Part shown: positions 1-10,841 of the stretch, piece after piece
Layout: each line of letters starts with the position of its first letter
Numbering within the stretch: position 1 is the stretch's first letter
NCBI GenBank assembly: GCA_964019135.1
Contig: OZ025252.1
Location: forward strand, 49,698,959 to 49,762,958
Length of the DNA stretch: 64,000 nt
Direction: 5' to 3'
DNA from: Arenicola marina
Taxonomy: Eukaryota; Annelida; Polychaeta; Arenicolidae
Translations under genes and position numbers: made by a program
Notes under the pieces: generated by a model
Databases searched by the model: none
What the model saw: only the letters and a program-made list of their open reading frames with translations
What the model was told of the DNA's origin: nothing

Positions 1-216
1 GGACATTGTGGACAGTCGAGGTATGGACAGTGTGGACAGCCGAGGTGTGGACAGTGTGGACAGCCGAGGTATGGACAGTGTGGACAGCCGAGGTATGGAC
101 AGCGCGGACAGCCGAGGTGTGGAAAGTACGGACAGCCGAGGTGTGGACAGTGTAGACAGCCGAGGTATGGACAGGGCGGACAGCCCAGGTGTGGACAGTG
201 CGGACAGACGAGGTGT

Positions 217-288
217 GGACAGTGTGGACAGCCGAGGTGTGGACAGTGTGGACAGCCGAGGTGTGGACAGTGTAGACAGCCGAGGTGT
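217..288 (+). repeat. Example run of three canonical 24-bp monomers
   Basis: Three consecutive units start at 217, 241 and 265. The first two are exact consensus (9-bp block then 15-bp block); the third carries the common GTGTAG variant in its 9-bp block. They are given as a reference for phase: in this phase the + strand reads GQCGQPRC, the next frame DSVDSRGV, the third TVWTAEVW, and the three minus frames read TPRLSTLS, HLGCPHCP and TSAVHTVH. None contains a stop. Confidence 0.97.
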
Positions 289-1959
289 GGACAATGTGAA
301 CAGCCGTGGTGTGGACAGCCGAGGTATGGACAGTGCGGACAGCCGAGGTGTGGACAGTGTAGACAGCCGAGGTGTGGACAGCCGAGGTATGGACAGCGCG
401 GACAGCCGAGGTGTGGACAGTGTGGACAGCCGAGGTGTGGACAGCCGAGGTATGGGCAGTGCGGAAAGTGTGGACAGCCGAGGTGTGGAAAGTACGGACA
501 GCCGAGGTGTGGACAGTGTAGACAGCCGAGGTATGGACAGTGCGGACAGCCCAGGTGTGGACAGTGCGGACAGCCGAGGTGTGGACAGTGTGGACAGCCG
601 AGGTGTGGACAGTGTGGACAGCCGAGGTGTGGACAGTGTAGACAGCCGAGGTGTGGACAATGTGAACAGCCGTGGTGTGGACAGTGTGGACAGCCGAGGT
701 ATGGACAGTGTGGACAGTCGAGGTGTGGACAGTGTGGTCAGTGTGGACAGCCGAGGTATGGACAGTGTGGACAGCCGAGGTATGGACAGTGCGGACAGCC
801 GTGGTGTGGACAGCCGGCGTATGGACAGTGCGGACAGCCGATGTGTGGACAGTACGGACAGCCGAGGTGTGGACAGTGTAGACAGCCGAGGTGTGGACAG
901 TGCGGACAGCCCAGGTGTGGACAGTGCGGACAGCCGAGGTGTGGACAGTGTAGACAGCCGAGGTATGGACAGTGCGGACAGCCCAGGTATGGACAGAGCG
1001 GACAGCCGAGGTGTGGACAGTGTAGACAGCCGAGGTGTGGACAGTGTAGACAGCCGAGGTGTGGACAGTGTAGACAGCCGAGGTGTGGACAAAGTGAACA
1101 GCCGTGGTGTGGACAGCCGAGGTATGGACAGTGCGGACAGCCGAGGTGTGGACAGTGTAGACAGCCGAGGTGTGGACAGCCGAGGTATGGACAGTGCGGA
1201 CAGCCGAGGTGTGGACAGTGTGGACAGCCGAGGTGTGGACAGCCGAGGTATGGGCAGTGCGGACAGCCGAGGTGTGGACAGTGTAGACAGCCGAGGTATG
1301 GGCAGTGTGGACAGTGTGGACAGCCGAGGTGTGGACAGTGTGGACAGCCGAGGTATGGACAGTGTGGACAGTCGAGGTGTGGACAGTGTGGACAGTGTGG
1401 ACAGCCGAGGTGTGGACAGTGCGGACAGCCGAGGTATGGACAGTGTGGACAGCCGAGGTATGGACAGTGCGGACAGCCGAGGTGTGGACAGTGTAGACAG
1501 CCGAGGTGTGGACAGCCGAGGTATGGACAGTGCGGACAGCCGAGGTGTGGACAGTGTGGACAGCCGAGGTGTGGACAGCCGAGGTATGGGCAGTGCGGAC
1601 AGCCGAGGTGTGGACAGTGTAGACAGCCGAGGTATGGGCACTGTGGACAGTGTGGACAGCCGAGGTGTGGACAGTGTGGACAGCCGAGGTATGGACAGTG
1701 TGGACAGTCGAGGTGTGGACAGTGTGGACAGTGTGGACAGCCGAGGTGTGGACAGTGTGGACAGCCGAGGTATGGACAGTGTGGACAGCCGAGGTATGGA
1801 CAGTGCGGACAGCCGAGGTGTGGACAGTACGGACAGCCGTGGTGTGGACAGTGTGGACAGCCGAGGTATGGACAGTGCGGACAGCCGAGGTGTGGACAGT
1901 GTGGACAGCCAAGATGTGGACAGTGTGGAAAGCCGAGTTGTTGACAGTGTGGACAGCCG

Positions 1960-2009
1960 ATGCATGGACAGTGTGGACAACCGAGGTATGGACATTGTGG
2001 ACAGTCGAG
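1960..2009 (+). repeat. ATGCAT marker block (first of 22 in the window)
   Basis: A run of monomers with a fixed set of rare variants: CGATGCATGG, then ACAACCGAGG, then GGACATTGTGG, then CAGTCGAGG. The ATG of ATGCAT lies at 1960, 3037, 5026, 6573, 7395, 13293, 15777, 21984, 24468, 30058, 31493, 32756, 37695, 39555, 41749, 46054, 48854, 51918, 54151, 57752, 60816 and 63049. Two subtypes exist. Subtype a follows GAGTTGTTGAC and continues TCGAGGTATGG. Subtype b (13293, 21984, 31493, 41749, 54151, 63049) follows GAGTTGTGGAC or, at 54151, GAGTTTTGGAC, and continues TCGAGGTGTGG. The 37695 copy is degenerate. This is a sequence marker only; no function is claimed. Confidence 0.93.
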
Positions 2010-3066
2010 GTATGGACAGTGTGGACAGCCGAGGTGTGGACAGTGTGGACAGCCGAGGTATGGACAGTGTGGACAGCCGAGGTATGGACAGCGCGGACAG
2101 CCGAGGTGTGGAAAGTACGGACAGCCGAGGTGTGGACAGTGTAGACAGCCGAGGTATGGACAGGGCGGACAGCCCAGGTGTGGACAGTGCGGACAGCCGA
2201 GGTGTGGACAGTGTGGACAGCCGAGGTGTGGACAGTGTGGACAGCCGAGGTGTGGACAGTGTAGACAGCCGAGGTGTGGACAATGTGAACAGCCGTGGTG
2301 TGGACAGCCGAGGTATGGACAGTGTGGACAGCCGAGGTATGGACAGCGCGGACAGCCGAGGTGTGGAAAGTACGGACAGCCGAGGTGTGGACAGTGTAGA
2401 CAGCCGAGGTATGGACAGGGCGGACAGCCCAGGTGTGGACAATGCGGACAGCCGAGGTGTGGACAGTGTGGACAGCCGAGGTGTGGACAGTGTGGACAGC
2501 CGAGGTGTGGACAGTGTAGACAGCCGAGGTGTGGACAATGTGAACAGCCGTGGTGTGGACAGCCGAGGTATTGACAGTGCGGACAGCCGAGGTGTGGACA
2601 GTGTAGACAGCCGAGGTGTGGACAGCCGAGGTATGGACAGCGCGGACAGCCGAGGTGTAGACAGTGTGGACAGCCGAGGTGTGGGCAGCCGAGGTATGGG
2701 CAGTGCGGAAAGTGTGGACAGCCGAGGTGTGGAAAGTACGGACAGCCGAGGTGTGGACAGTGTAGGCAGCCGAGGTATGGACAGTGCGGACAGCCCAGGT
2801 GTGGACAGTGCGGACAGCCGAGGTGTGGACAGTGTGGACAGCCGAGGTGTGGACAGTGTGGACAGCCGAGGTGTGGACAGTGTAGACAGCCGAGGTGTGG
2901 ACAGTACGGACAGCCGTGGTGTGGACAGTGTGGACAGCCGAGGTATGGACAGTGCGGACAGCCGAGGTGTGGACAGTGTGGACAGCCAAGATGTGGACAG
3001 TGTGGAAAGCCGAGTTGTTGACAGTGTGGAGAGCCGATGCATGGACAGTGTGGACAACCGAGGTAT
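1990..3066. repeat. 1077-bp tandem insertion between the two 3066-bp copies
   Basis: The ATGCAT marker at 1960 recurs at 3037, 1077 bp downstream, each time after the same left context (GTACGG, CCGTGG, then the diagnostic CCAAGATG and GAGTTGTTGAC). Inside it, the GACAGGGCGG variant occurs twice, about 255 bp apart (near 2161 and 2416), showing a further small tandem duplication. Both lengths are multiples of 3. Confidence 0.8.
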
Positions 3067-5391
3067 GGACATTGTGGACAGTCGAGGTATGGACAGTGTG
3101 GACAGCCGAGGTGTGGACAGTGTGGACAGCCGAGGTATGGACAGTGTGGACAGCCGAGGTATGGACAGCGCGGACAGCCGAGGTGTGGAAAGTACGGACA
3201 GCCGAGGTGTGGACAGTGTAGACAGCCGAGGTATGGACAGGGCGGACAGCCCAGGTGTGGACAGTGCGGACAGACGAGGTGTGGACAGTGTGGACAGCCG
3301 AGGTGTGGACAGTGTGGACAGCCGAGGTGTGGACAGTGTAGACAGCCGAGGTGTGGACAATGTGAACAGCCGTGGTGTGGACAGCCGAGGTATGGACAGT
3401 GCGGACAGCCGAGGTGTGGACAGTGTAGACAGCCGAGGTGTGGACAGCCGAGGTATGGACAGCGCGGACAGCCGAGGTGTGGACAGTGTGGACAGCCGAG
3501 GTGTGGACAGCCGAGGTATGGGCAGTGCGGAAAGTATGGACAGCCGAGGTGTGGAAAGTACGGACAGCCGAGGTGTGGACAGTGTAGACAGCCGAGGTAT
3601 GGACAGTGCGGACAGCCCAGGTGTGGACAGTGCGGACAGCCGAGGTGTGGACAGTGTGGACAGCCGAGGTGTGGACAGTGTGGACAGCCGAGGTGTGGAC
3701 AGTGTAGACAGCCGAGGTGTGGACAATGTGAACAGCCGTGGTGTGGACAGTGTGGACAGCCGAGGTATGGACAGTGTGGACAGTCGAGGTGTGGACAGTG
3801 TGGTCAGTGTGGACAGCCGAGGTATGGACAGTGTGGACAGCCGAGGTATGGACAGTGCGGACAGCCGTGGTGTGGACAGCCGGCGTATGGACAGTGCGGA
3901 CAGCCGATGTGTGGACAGTACGGACAGCCGAGGTGTGGACAGTGTAGACAGCCGAGGTGTGGACAGTGCGGACAGCCCAGGTGTGGACAGTGCGGACAGC
4001 CGAGGTGTGGACAGTGTAGACAGCCGAGGTATGGACAGTGCGGACAGCCCAGGTATGGACAGAGCGGACAGCCGAGCTTTGGACAGTGTAGACAGCCGAG
4101 GTGTGGACAGTGTAGACAGCCGAGGTGTGGACAGTGTAGACAGCCGAGGTGTGGACAAAGTGAACAGCCGTGGTGTGGACAGCCGAGGTATGGACAGTGC
4201 GGACAGCCGAGGTGTGGACAGTGTAGACAGCCGAGGTGTGGACAGCCGAGGTATGGACAGTGCGGACAGCCGAGGTGTGGACAGTGTGGACAGCCGAGGT
4301 GTGGACAGCCGAGGTATGGGCAGTGCGGACAGCCGAGGTGTGGCCAGTGTAGACAGCCGAGGTATGGGCAGTGTGGACAGTGTGGACAGCCGAGGTGTGG
4401 ACAGTGTGGACAGCCGAGGTATGGACAGTGTGGACAGTCGAGGTGTGGACAGTGTGGACAGTGTGGACAGCCGAGGTGTGGACAGTGTGGACAGCCGAGG
4501 TATGGACAGTGTGGACAGCCGAGGTATGGACAGTGCGGACAGCCGAGGTGTGGACAGTGTAGACAGCCGAGGTGTGGACAGCCGAGGTATGGACAGTGCG
4601 GACAGCCGAGGTGTGGACAGTGTGGACAGCCGAGGTGTGGACAGCCGAGGTATGGGCAGTGCGGACAGCCGAGATGTGGACAGTGTAGACAGCCGAGGTA
4701 TGGGCAGTGTGGACAGTGTGGACAGCCGAGGTGTGGACAGTGTGGACAGCCGAGGTATGAACAGTGTGGACAGTCGAGGTGTGGACAGTGTGGACAGTGT
4801 GGACAGCCGAGGTGTGGACAGTGTGGACAGCCGAGGTATGGACAGTGTGGACAGCCGAGGTATGGACAGTGCGGACAGCCGAGGTGTGGACAGTACGGAC
4901 AGCCGTGGTGTGGACAGTGTGGACAGCCGAGGTATGGACAGTGCGGACAGCCGAGGTGTGGACAGTGTGGACAGCCAAGATGTGGACAGTGTGGAAAGCC
5001 GAGTTGTTGACAGTGTGGACAGCCGATGCATGGACAGTGTGGACAACCGAGGTATGGACATTGTGGACAGTCGAGGTATGGACAGTGTGGACAGCCGAGG
5101 TGTGGACAGTGTGGACAGCCGAGGTATGGACAGTGTGGACAGCCGAGGTATGGACAGCGCGGACAGCCGAGGTGTGGAAAGTACGGACAGCCGAGGTGTG
5201 GACAGTGTAGACAGCCGAGGTATGGACAGGGCGGACAGCCCAGGTGTGGACAGTGCGGACAGCCGAGGTGTGGACAGTGTGGACAGCCGAGGTGTGGACA
5301 GTGTGGACAGCCGAGGTGTGGACAGTGTAGACAGCCGAGGTGTGGACAATGTGAACAGCCGTGGTGTGGACAGCCGAGGTATGGACAGTGC
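3067..5391. repeat. 3066-bp-period HOR, second copy
   Basis: Second member of the pair described at 1-2325. It differs from the first by a small number of substitutions scattered through it, including GAGCTTTGG near 4074 and a C in place of A near 4344 (GTGGCCAG). It ends at a one-base deletion (GCGGACAGCCAGG, 5390-5402) that shifts the repeat phase and leads into the next block. Confidence 0.88.
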
Positions 5392-6436
5392 GGACAGCCA
5401 GGTGTGGACAGTGTAGACAGCCGAGGTGTGGACAGCCGAGGTATGGACAGCGCGGACAGCCGAGGTGTGGACAGTGTGGACAGCCGAGGTGTGGACAGCC
5501 GAGGTATGGGCAGTGCGGAAAGTGTGGACAGCCGAGGTGTGGAAAGTACGGACAGCCGAGGTGTGGACAGTGTAGACAGCCGAGGTATGGACAGTGCGGA
5601 CAGCCCAGGTGTGGACAGTGCGGACAGCCGAGGTGTGGACAGTGTGGACAGCCGAGGTGTGGACAGTGTGGACAGCCGAGGTGTGGACAATGTAGACAGC
5701 CGAGGTGTGGACAATGTGAACAGCCGTGGTGTGGACAGCCGAGGTATGGACAGTGCGGACAGCCGAGGTGTGGACAGTGTAGACAGCCGAGGTGTGGACA
5801 GCCGAGGTATGGACAGTGCGGACAGCCGAGGTTTGGACAGTGTGGACAGCCGAGGTGTGGACAGCCGAGGTATGGGCAGTGCGGACAGTGTGGACAGCCG
5901 AGGTGTGGACAGTGTGGACAGCCGAGGTATGGACAGTGTGGACAGTCGAGGTGTGGACAGTGTGGACAGTGTGGACAGCCGAGGTGTGGACAGTGTGGAC
6001 AGCCCAGGTATGGACAGAGCGGACAGCCGAGGTGTGGACAAAGTGAACAGCCGTGGTGTGGACAGCCGAGGTATGGACAGTGCGGACAGCCGAGGTGTGG
6101 ACAGTGTAGACAGCCGAGGTGTGGACAGCCGAGGTATGGACAGTGCGGACAGCCGTGGTGTGGACAGTGTAGACAGCCGAGGTGTGGACAGCCGAGGTAT
6201 GGGCAGGGCGGACAGCCGAGGTGTGGACAGTGTAGACAGCCGAGGTATGGGCAGTGTGGACAGTGTGGACAGCCGAGGTGTGGACAGTGTGGACAGCCGA
6301 GGTATGGACAGTGTGGACAGTCGAGGTGTGGACAGTGTGGACAGTGTGGACAGCCGAGGTGTGGACAGTGTGGACAGCCGAGGTATGGACAGTGTGGACA
6401 GCCGAGGTATGGACAGTGCGGACAGCCGAGGTGTGG

Positions 6437-7258
6437 ACAGTACGGACAGCCGTGGTGTGGACAGTGTGGACAGCCGAGGTATGGACAGTGCGGACAGCCG
6501 AGGTGTGGACAGTGTGGACAGCCAAGATGTGGACAGTGTGGAAAGCCGAGTTGTTGAGAGTGTGGACAGCCGATGCATGGACAGTGTGGACAACCGAGGT
6601 ATGGACATTGTGGACAGTCGAGGTATGGACAGTGTGGACAGCCGAGGTGTGGACAGTGTGGACAGCCGAGGTATGGACAGTGTGGACAGCCGAGGTATGG
6701 ACAGCGCGGACAGCCGAGGTGTGGAAAGTACGGACAGCCGAGGTGTGGACAGTGTAGACAGCCGAGGTATGGACAGGGCGGACAGCCCAGGTGTGGACAG
6801 TGCGGACAGCCGAGGTGTGGACAGTGTGGACAGCCGAGGTGTGGACAGTGTGGACAGCCGAGGTGTGGACAGTGTAGACAGCCGAGGTGTGGACAATGTG
6901 AACAGCCGTGGTGTGGACAGCCGAGGTATGGACAGTGCGGACAGCCGAGGTGTGGACAGTGTAGACAGCCGAGGTGTGGACAGCCGAGGTATGGACAGCG
7001 CGGACAGCCGAGGTGTGGACAGTGTGGACAGCCGAGGTGTGGACAGCCGAGGTATGGGCAGTGCGGAAAGTGTGGACAGCCGAGGTGTGGAAAGTACGGA
7101 CAGCCGAGGTGTGGACAGTGTAGACAGCCGAGGTATGGACAGTGCGGACAGCCCAGGTGTGGACAGTGCGGACAGCCGAGGTGTGGACAGTGTGGACAGC
7201 CGAGGTGTGGACAGTGTGGACAGCCGAAGTGTGGACAGTGTAGACAGCCGAGGTGTGG
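6437..7258. repeat. 822-bp tandem duplication, first copy
   Basis: The stretch containing the ATGCAT marker at 6573 is repeated immediately as 7259-8080, with its marker at 7395. Left and right contexts match (GTACGG, CCGTGG, then CCAAGATG before the marker). The length equals 274 codons, so the repeat phase is unchanged. Confidence 0.82.
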
Positions 7259-8080
7259 ACAGTACGGACAGCCGTGGTGTGGACAGTGTGGACAGCCGAG
7301 GTATGGACAGTGCGGACAGCCGAGGTGTGGACAGTGTGGACAGCCAAGATGTGGACAGTGTGGAAAGCCGAGTTGTTGACAGTGTGGACAGCCGATGCAT
7401 GGACAGTGTGGACAACCGAGGTATGGACATTGTGGACAGTCGAAGTATGGACAGTGTGGACAGCCGAGGTGTGGACAGTGTGGACAGCCGAGGTATGGAC
7501 AGTGTGGACAGCCGAGGTATGGACAGCGCGGACAGCCGAGGTGTGGAAAGTACGGACAGCCGAGGTGTGGACAGTGTAGACAGCCGAGGTATGGACAGGG
7601 CGGACAGCCCAGGTGTGGACAGTGCGGACAGCCGAGGTGTGGACAGTGTGGACAGCCGGGGTGTGGACAGTGTGGACAGCCGAGGTGTGGACAGTGTAGA
7701 CAGCCGAGGTGTGGACAATGTGAACAGCCGTGGTGTGGACAGCCGAGGTATGGACAGTGCGGACAGCCGAGGTGTGGACAGTGTAGACAGCCGAGGTGTG
7801 GACAGCCGAAATATGGACAGCGCGGACAGCCGAGGTGTGGACAGTGTGGACAGCCGAGGTGTGGACAGCCGAGGTATGGGCAGTGCGGAAAGTGTGGACA
7901 GCCGAGGTGTGGAAAGTACGGACAGCCGAGGTGTGGACAGTGTAGACAGCCGAGGTATGGACAGTGCGGACAGCCCAGGTGTGGACAGTGCGGACAGCCG
8001 AGGTGTGGACAGTGTGGACAGCCGAGGTGTGGACAGTGTGGACAGCCGAGGTGTGGACAGTGTAGACAGCCGAGGTGTGG
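7259..8080. repeat. 822-bp tandem duplication, second copy
   Basis: Immediate second copy of 6437-7258. It differs by scattered substitutions, such as GCCGAAATATGG near 7806 where the first copy has GCCGAGGTATGG. The same AAATATGG variant reappears at about 16556, tying this copy to the first 8691-bp unit. Confidence 0.8.
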
Positions 8081-9528
8081 ACAATGTGAACAGCCGTGGT
8101 GTGGACAGCCGAGGTATGGACAGTGCGGACAGCCGAGGTGTGGACAGTGTAGACAGCCGAGGTGTGGACAGCCGAGGTATGGACAGTGCGGACAGCCGAG
8201 GTTTGGACAGTGTGGACAGCCGAGGTGTGGACAGCCGAGGTATGGGCAGTGCGGACAGTGTGGACAGCCGAGGTGTGGACAGTGTGGACAGCCGAGGTAT
8301 GGACAGTGTGGACAGTCGAGGTGTGGACAGTGTGGACAGTGTGGACAGCCGAGGTGTGGACAGTGTGGACAGCCCAGGTATGGACAGAGCGGACAGCCGA
8401 GGTGTGGACAAAGTGAACAGCCGTGGTGTGGACAGCCGAGGTATGGACAGTGCGGACAGCCGAGGTGTGGACAGTGTAGACAGCCGAGGTGTGGACAGCC
8501 GAGGTATGGACAGTGCGGACAGCCGAGGTGTGGACAGTGTGGACAGCCGAGGTGTGGACAGCCGAGGTATGGGCAGTGCGGACAGCCGAGGTGTGGACAG
8601 TGTAGACAGCCGAGGTATGGGCAGTGTGGACAGTGTGGACAGCCGAGGTGTGGACAGTGTGGACAGCCGAGGTATGGACAGTGTGGACAGTCGAGGTGTG
8701 GACAGTGTGGACAGTGTGGACATCCGAGGTGTGGACAGTGTGGACAGCCGAGGTATGGACAGTGTGGACAGCCGAGGTATGGACAGCGCGGACAGCCGAG
8801 GTGTGGACAGTGTAGACAGCCGAGGTGTGGACAGCCGAGGTATGGACAGTGCGGACAGCCGAGGTGTGGACAGTGTGGACAGCCGAGGTGTGGACAGCGG
8901 AGGTATGGGCAGTGCGGACAGCCGAGGTGTGGACAGTGTAGACAGCCGAGGTATGGGCAGTGTGGACAGTGTGGACAGCCGAGGTGTGGACAGTGTGGAC
9001 AGCCGAGGTATGGACAGTGTGGACAGTCGAGGTGTGGACAGTGTGGACAGTGTGGACAGCCGAGGTGTGGACAGTTTGGACAGCCGAGGTATGGACAGTG
9101 TGGACAGCCGAGGTATGGACAGTGCGGACAGCCGAGGTGTGGACAGTACGGACAGCCGTGGTGAGGACAGTGTGGACAGCCGAGGTGTGGACAGTGTGGA
9201 CAGCCGAGGTGTGGACAGTGTAGACAGCCGAGGTGTGGACAATGTGAACAGCCGTGGTGTGGACAGCCGAGGTATGGACAGTGCGGACAGCCGAGGTGTG
9301 GACAGTGTAGACAGCCGAGGTGTGGACAGCCGAGGTATGGACAGCGCGGACAGCCGAGGTGTGGACAGTGTGGACAGCCGAGGTGTGGACAGCCGAGGTA
9401 TGGGCAGTGCGGAAAGTGTGGACAGCCGAGGTGTGGAAAGTACGGACAGCCGAGGTGTGGACAGTGTAGACAGCCGAGGTGTGGACAATGTGAACAGCCG
9501 TGGTGTGGACAGCCGAGGTATGGACAGT

Positions 9529-9541
9529 GCGCACAGCCAGG
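9529..9541 (+). repeat. One-base-deletion marker GCGCACAGCCAGG
   Basis: A CCGAGG has lost one base to give CCAGG, next to a GCGCAC variant. Exact copies start at 9529, 11536, 18220 and 20227, spaced 2007, 6684 and 2007 bp. A related junction with GCGGAC in place of GCGCAC lies at 5390-5402. Each shifts the triplet phase of the array by one base. Confidence 0.95.
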
Positions 9542-10414
9542 TGTGGACAGTGTAGACAGCCGAGGTGTGGACAGCCGAGGTATGGACAGCGCGGACAGCC
9601 GAGGTGTGGACAGTGTAGACAGCCGAGGTATGGACAGTGCGGACAGCCCAGGTGTGGACAGTGCGGACAGCCGAGGTGTGGACAGTGTGGACAGCCGAGG
9701 TGTGGACAGTGTGGACAGCCGAGGTGTGGACAGTGTAGACAGCCGAGGTGTGGACAATGTGAACAGCCGTGGTGTGGACAGCCGAGGTATGGACAGTGCG
9801 GACAGCCGAGGTGTGGACAGTGTAGACAGCCGAGGTGTGGACAGCCGAGGTATGGACAGTGCGGACAGCCGAGGTTTGGACAGTGTGGACAGCCGAGGTG
9901 TGGACAGCCGAGGTATGGGCAGTGCGGACAGTGTGGACAGCCGAGGTGTGGACAGTGTGGACAGCCGAGGTATGGACAGTGTGGACAGTCGAGGTGTGGA
10001 CAGTGTGGACAGTGTGGACAGCCGAGGTGTGGACAGTGTGGACAGCCGAGGTATGGACAGTGTGGACAGCCGAGGTATGGACAGTGCGGACAGCCGAGGT
10101 GTGGACAGTACGGACAGCCGTGGTGTGGACAGTACGGACAGCCGAGGTATGGACAGTGCGGACAGCCGAGGTGTGGACAGTGTGGACAGCCGAGGTGTGG
10201 ACAGCGGAGGTATGGGCAGTGCGGACAGCCGAGGTGTGGACAGTGTAGACAGACGAGGTATGGGCAGTGTGGACAGTGTGGACAGCCGAGGTTTGGACAT
10301 TGCGAACAGCCGAGGTTTGGACAGTGTGGAGAGCCGAGGTATGGACAGTGTGGACAACCGAGGTATGGACAGTGTGGACAGCCGAGGTATGGACAGTGTG
10401 GACAGCCGAGGTGT

Positions 10415-10429
10415 GGACATCGGACAGCC
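10415..10429 (+). repeat. Two-base-deletion marker GGACATCGGACAG
   Basis: A 9-bp block has been cut to 7 bp, giving GGACATCGG directly followed by ACAGCCGAGG and then two GCGCGG variants. Copies start at 10415, 12422, 19106, 21113, 25863, 30574, 34046, 40878, 47344, 50144, 53208, 56242, 59042 and 62106. Related GACATTGG forms start at 28063, 37107 and 44059, inside the X module. This marker sets the 2800/3064-bp HOR rhythm in the right part of the window. Confidence 0.95.
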
Positions 10430-10841
10430 GAGGTATGGACAGCGCGGACAGCCGAGGTGTGGACAGCGCGGACAGCCGAGGTGTGGACAGTGCGGACAGC
10501 CGAGGTGTGGACAGTGTAGACAGCCGTGGTATGGACAGTGCGGACAGCCGATGTATGGACAGTGCGGACAGCCGAGGTGTGGACAATGTGGAGAGCCGAG
10601 GTATGGACAGTGTGAACAGCCGATGTATCGACAGTGCGGACAGCCGAGGTATGGACAGTGCGGACAGCCGAGGTGTGGAAAGTGCGGACAGCCGAGGTGT
10701 GGACAGTGTGGACAGACGAGGTGTGGACAGCGTAGACAGCCGAGGTGTGGACAATGTGAACAGCCGTGGTGTGGACAGCCGAGGTATGGACGGTGCGGAC
10801 AGCCGAGGTGTGGACAGTGTAGACGGCCGAGGTGTGGACAG

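Larger units (their letters stand above)
1..2325. repeat. 3066-bp-period HOR, first copy (left end cut by window)
   Basis: This segment recurs at 3067-5391 with a constant offset of 3066 bp. Shared rare variants prove the match, for example CAGACGAGG at about 207 and about 3273, the GTGGTCAGTG variant near 733 and 3799, and the ATGCAT marker at 1960 and 5026. Differences by eye are few, such as GTGTGG against GTATGG at about 474/3540 and GAGGTGTGG against GAGCTTTGG at about 1008/4074. The similarity ends near 2326, where AGTGTGG here meets AGTGCGG in the other copy. The window opens just inside the ATGCAT-marker block, so the repeat continues to the left. Confidence 0.9.
5392..9026. repeat. 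Rearranged relative of the 14.2-17.7 kb segment
   Basis: Content and order match the right part of the first 8691-bp copy, but with indels that change the offset: 8868 bp near 5.8 kb (5792 matches 14660), 9204 bp near 6.3-6.8 kb (6254 matches 15458), 8382 bp near 7.4-7.6 kb (7395 matches 15777) and 8748 bp at 8.2-8.9 kb (8162 matches 16910). The steps correspond to an 822-bp tandem duplication here, a 366-bp extra unit at 16.2-16.6 kb and a 57-bp deletion at about 17.72 kb. It is effectively an older, partial copy of the same HOR. Confidence 0.8.
8835..10841. repeat. 2007-bp tandem HOR, copy 1
   Basis: Matches 10842-12911 at a constant offset of 2007 bp. Shared landmarks are GCGCACAGCCAGG at 9529 and 11536, GGACATCGG at 10415 and 12422, and GGTGAGGACAG near 9164 and 11171. 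The left limit is where the offset match begins (about 8835/10842). Each unit has one 1-bp-deletion marker and one 2-bp-deletion marker, which is why 2007 is again a multiple of 3. Confidence 0.88.

Noticed and set aside
8..5416. Plus-strand DSVDSRG-repeat open frame of about 1,802 codons, and similar ones downstream
   Set aside because: Frequent variants are non-synonymous in this frame (V to M, A or T; S to N; D to E), overlapping frames are equally open, and the frame ends only because of a one-base deletion at 5390-5402. No sign of coding constraint.
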